Assembly (NCBI GenBank): GCA_022561955.1
Contig: JADFQF010000051.1
Location: 1-8,079, forward strand
DNA: 8,079 nucleotides
Source of the DNA: Chloroflexota bacterium
GTDB lineage: Bacteria > Chloroflexota > Dehalococcoidia > SAR202 > UBA11138
Direction: 5' to 3'
Part shown: piece by piece, positions 5,825 through 8,079 of the stretch
Position numbering within the stretch: position 1 is the stretch's first letter
How the letters are laid out: each line of letters opens with the position of its first letter
Notes under the pieces: generated by a model
Database searches by the model: none
What the model saw: the letters and a program-made list of their open reading frames with translations, nothing else
What the model was told of the DNA's origin: nothing
Made by a program: the position numbers and the translations under genes

Positions 5825-6354
5825 AGCGATATTTCGATGTGTTCGAGACCAACTTTGGGTGGGTAGGCCTGCTGGCCTCGGAGAGCGGCATTCGACACTC
5901 GACCCTGCCACAGTCGACCCCCGGGGAGTGTGTGGCATTGCTCGGACACGAGATGGACGGCGCGGAAGAGGCGCCGGACAGGTTCGAGACGGTCCGCGAG
6001 AAGATTGTGCGTCTGCTGGATGGAGAGGACATCTCATTCGAGGATGAGGCCATCGACGTGGAGGACGCCGCTCCATTTCACAGGGCGGCATGGCAGGCGT
6101 GTATGACGATTCCCAAGGGCGAGACCCGCTCCTACAAGTGGCTGGCGCGGCAGGCCGGCAAGCCTCAGGCCCCGAGGGCGGCGGGCCAGTCGATGGCGAG
6201 AAATCGCCTCCCCCTCATCGTGCCCTGCCACAGGGTCGTCGCCAGCGACGGGAGCCTGAGAGGGTTCGGCAAAGGCGCCGGACAGCTTGGCCTGAAGCAG
6301 CGCCTGCTGGACCTGGAAGGCGCCCAGGGCCGGAAGAGAATGCCTCTCGAGTAG
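5821..6354 (+). CDS. ogt: Methylated-DNA--protein-cysteine methyltransferase (O6-alkylguanine repair)
   Basis: The 177-residue protein repairs O6-alkylguanine by transferring the alkyl group irreversibly to its own cysteine. The active site PCHRV spans residues 135-139 with acceptor Cys136. The DNA-binding half shows the other expected residues: SY (Tyr105) in the IPKGETRSYKWLA stretch, RAAGQSMARN with the arginine finger Arg119 and Asn128, and the C-terminal LEG with Glu166. The N-terminal half (1-80) is the usual divergent ribonuclease-H-like domain. Its length is normal for Ogt/MGMT, and there is no Ada-type zinc domain. ATG 5821 overlaps the preceding stop as ATGA, with GGGAGGG a few bases upstream (5804-5810). 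It is the last gene of the operon and faces dnaE, 28 bases away. Coupling of a cytosolic repair enzyme to envelope genes is probably a matter of shared transcription rather than shared function. Confidence 0.95.
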   Translation: MKRYFDVFETNFGWVGLLASESGIRHSTLPQSTPGECVALLGHEMDGAEEAPDRFETVREKIVRLLDGEDISFEDEAIDVEDAAPFHRAAWQACMTIPKGETRSYKWLARQAGKPQAPRAAGQSMARNRLPLIVPCHRVVASDGSLRGFGKGAGQLGLKQRLLDLEGAQGRKRMPLE

Positions 6355-6355
6355 T

Positions 6356-6375
6356 ATCAGAGTTGGACTGCTGAT
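6356..6375. terminator. Possible bidirectional terminator between ogt and dnaE
   Basis: ATCAGAGT (6356-6363) pairs with ACT and CTGAT (6367-6369, 6371-6375) to form an 8-bp stem with one bulged G (6370) and a TGG loop. It fills most of the 28-base gap between two convergent stop codons. There is no T-tract on either strand, so it may stop transcription only weakly. Confidence 0.3.
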
Positions 6376-6382
6376 TCAGCCG

Positions 6383-8079
6383 TCAAGAAGCGACCACGCT
6401 GGCGCGGCCCGAATCTCCGAGGAGCTCCTGCAATCGGCTCTCGAGCTCCGGGCTTGCGCTGACCTTGACCATCGTCCACTCCATCGTAATGACGCGCCCT
6501 TTCGCTGCTATCTCCAGCATTACCTCGTCTTGACCCTGATACTCCAACAACAGGCGCTTGACGTCCTCGAGCAGGAACTTGTCGGTGTCCGGCTCGTCGG
6601 TCTCACGAATCCGAAGGTTCAGCCTGTACGAGCCCGCTCCGTTCGCGACGGCCGGCGCCTGCCCTGAAGTCCCGTTGGCGATGGGCGAACCGGCGGTGTT
6701 GGTATCGTTCGCTGATTCCCTGACTAAGACGGCGCCGTCTTCCAGCTCCTCGGTTTCGCCGGCATCATCCGCTCGAATTTGAGGCGCACGTACTTCGACC
6801 TCATCGGAGGCGTCGGGCACTCTGAACTCGATGGCGCTCAGGCAGCTGACGCTCATCTGGTCTTCTCTCACCCGAAGGGTGCCGGTAACCTCGACCAGCT
6901 TCCCTCCCTGCCAGAGGCCCTCTGTTTGCTTCAGCACGTCCTCCCAGACGAATACCTCGATCGTGCCGTCCAGGAGAGCCAGGGAGGCGATGGTGAACGG
7001 CTTCTGCTCGCGGGTGAATCTCTCGACTACGTCGGATACCTGGCCAACGAGCGTGAGCTTCTTGCCGCCCATGGTCGTATCGAGATCGGCCAAGAATCCT
7101 ATCGTCTTGGAGCCCGCCCTGTTGACGGCCATGCCTAGCATATGACCGCTGGAGAGGGAGACGCCGAGCAGCTCGCGCTCCCACAGGCTCTTGTCGCCCT
7201 CAGACGTACCCAGGTCCGGGATTTCGATGCTCGTGAGCTGCGCGGGCACGGAATCTCCCATCTGCTCGAACATGTTGACCTGGTTGGAATCTCGGAGCCG
7301 GGCCTCTCCCGCCGCCAGGGATGCGATACGGTCCACGACCTCCAGAAGCCCTCCCCTGTCGCCGAAATCGTCCAGCGCGCCGGCCTTTATGAGGCTCTCC
7401 AGTGTCTTGCGGTTCAGGCCGCCCATATCGGCCGAGCGACACATATGCTCGACGGTCTCGAAGGCGCCTTCCTCTTTCCTGGCCTTGACCAATGAGGCCA
7501 CGGCGCCGCTTCCGACGTTCTTGATTGCGGCGAGACCCACGCGAATGGACGGAGCGCCGTCTTGGCCTGCCTCGATCGTGTAATCCACGTCGCCAAGATT
7601 AACGTTCGGGGGCAACACCGGTATCTTCATTCTCCGGCATTCCGTAACGGCGGTGACGATCTTCTCGGCATTGTCGATGTTGGAGTTCAGCAGTGCCGTC
7701 ATGTACTCGGCGGGATAGTTGGCCTTCAGGTAGGCGGTCCAGTAAGAGATAATTCCGTAGCTGACCGAGTGCGCCTTGTTGAAGGCGTACCCGGCGAAGG
7801 GCTCGATGAGCGCAAAGATTCGTTCGGCAAACTCCTGCTCGTAGCCCTGCTTCAACGCGCCCGCAACGAATTTCTCCTTCTCCTGCGCCATGATCGCGGC
7901 GATCTTCTTGCCCATGGCCTTTCTGACGATATCGGCTTCGCCCAGGGAATAGCCTGCGATGGTGCGGAATATATGCAGCACCTGGTCTTGATAGACGATG
8001 ACGCCGTAGGTCTCCTCCAGGATGTCTTTCAAGTCCGGATGCGGGTACTTGGCCTCATCGCGCCCGTGCTTGGCCTCGA
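6383..8079 (-). CDS. dnaE: DNA polymerase III subunit alpha, C-terminal part (partial)
   Basis: The reading frame enters at the right edge and runs 564 complete codons to the TGA at 6383-6385. It begins EAKHGRDEAKYPHPDL, so the true start lies outside the window. The polymerase-domain motifs are clear: ETYGVIVYQDQV, GYSLGEADIVRKAMGKK and PFAGYAFNKAHSVSYG (visible residues about 22-112). The tandem helix-hairpin-helix region follows (IKNVGSGAV... and GLNRKTLESLIKAGALDDFG, about 184-240). An OB-fold (about 335-420) is followed by a Gly/Asn/Ala and acid-rich linker (about 425-485) and a C-terminal alpha/beta domain. The PHP domain and catalytic aspartates are upstream of the visible part. This is the replicative polymerase catalytic subunit, which incorporates dNTPs within the holoenzyme; the C-terminal part normally contacts the clamp and tau. 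The gene is convergent with ogt, so it has no operon link to it. No frameshift is seen. Confidence 0.96.
   Translation of the reverse strand, partial: EAKHGRDEAKYPHPDLKDILEETYGVIVYQDQVLHIFRTIAGYSLGEADIVRKAMGKKIAAIMAQEKEKFVAGALKQGYEQEFAERIFALIEPFAGYAFNKAHSVSYGIISYWTAYLKANYPAEYMTALLNSNIDNAEKIVTAVTECRRMKIPVLPPNVNLGDVDYTIEAGQDGAPSIRVGLAAIKNVGSGAVASLVKARKEEGAFETVEHMCRSADMGGLNRKTLESLIKAGALDDFGDRGGLLEVVDRIASLAAGEARLRDSNQVNMFEQMGDSVPAQLTSIEIPDLGTSEGDKSLWERELLGVSLSSGHMLGMAVNRAGSKTIGFLADLDTTMGGKKLTLVGQVSDVVERFTREQKPFTIASLALLDGTIEVFVWEDVLKQTEGLWQGGKLVEVTGTLRVREDQMSVSCLSAIEFRVPDASDEVEVRAPQIRADDAGETEELEDGAVLVRESANDTNTAGSPIANGTSGQAPAVANGAGSYRLNLRIRETDEPDTDKFLLEDVKRLLLEYQGQDEVMLEIAAKGRVITMEWTMVKVSASPELESRLQELLGDSGRASVVAS

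Noticed and set aside
6370..6380. Near-perfect palindrome GCTGATTCAGC as an operator
   Set aside because: A single 11-base odd-centred palindrome between convergent stop codons is easily due to chance, and there is no promoter nearby.
8030..8032. TTG at 8032 as the start of the minus-strand polymerase gene
   Set aside because: The frame continues upstream to the window edge with recognisable DnaE sequence, so this codon is an internal leucine.

Overview
The window is moderately GC-rich bacterial DNA with dense ATGA/GTGA gene overlaps and strong Shine-Dalgarno sites. The DnaE, MoxR and transglutaminase sequences remind me of deep-branching Chloroflexota (SAR202/Dehalococcoidia-like). That is an impression from protein style, not something I could test here.

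Layout. Positions 1-620 hold a small unrecognised acidic ORF (176-451, +) with a plausible sigma70-type promoter, then a leader region with two candidate promoters. Two tRNA genes follow: tRNA-Arg with anticodon GCG (621-693) and tRNA-Val with anticodon TAC (847-920). Neither encodes its CCA end. After a 107-base leader with two stem-loops comes a tightly packed four-gene + strand operon: a MoxR-type AAA+ ATPase (1028-1999), a DUF58 membrane-anchored protein (2058-3272, N-terminus doubtful), a TgpA-like multi-pass transglutaminase-fold protein with a DUF4129 tail (3269-5824), and an O6-alkylguanine-DNA alkyltransferase (5821-6354). A convergent, partial dnaE (6383-8079, -) contributes the C-terminal part of the DNA polymerase III alpha subunit.

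How the genes work together. MoxR + DUF58 + transglutaminase-like protein is a recurrent bacterial gene set. The ATPase is thought to act as a chaperone-like partner for the vWA-like DUF58 protein, with the transglutaminase-like protein at the cell envelope; its exact substrate is unknown in general. Here the DNA-repair gene ogt is coupled to the end of this set by an ATGA overlap.

Main points of interest. (1) The transglutaminase-like protein has Ser where the catalytic Cys belongs, and the whole 851-residue chain has no cysteine, while the His and Asp partners are kept. (2) At the moxR/DUF58 junction, the coupled ATGATG start opens an 11-codon frame that ends TTT TTC TAA on a T-TTT-TTC heptamer. 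A -1 shift there would enter the DUF58 frame and supply its missing first membrane helix. It may be programmed frameshifting, a homopolymer indel, or an unusual start. (3) The Arg tRNA has a GCG anticodon rather than the usual bacterial ACG.
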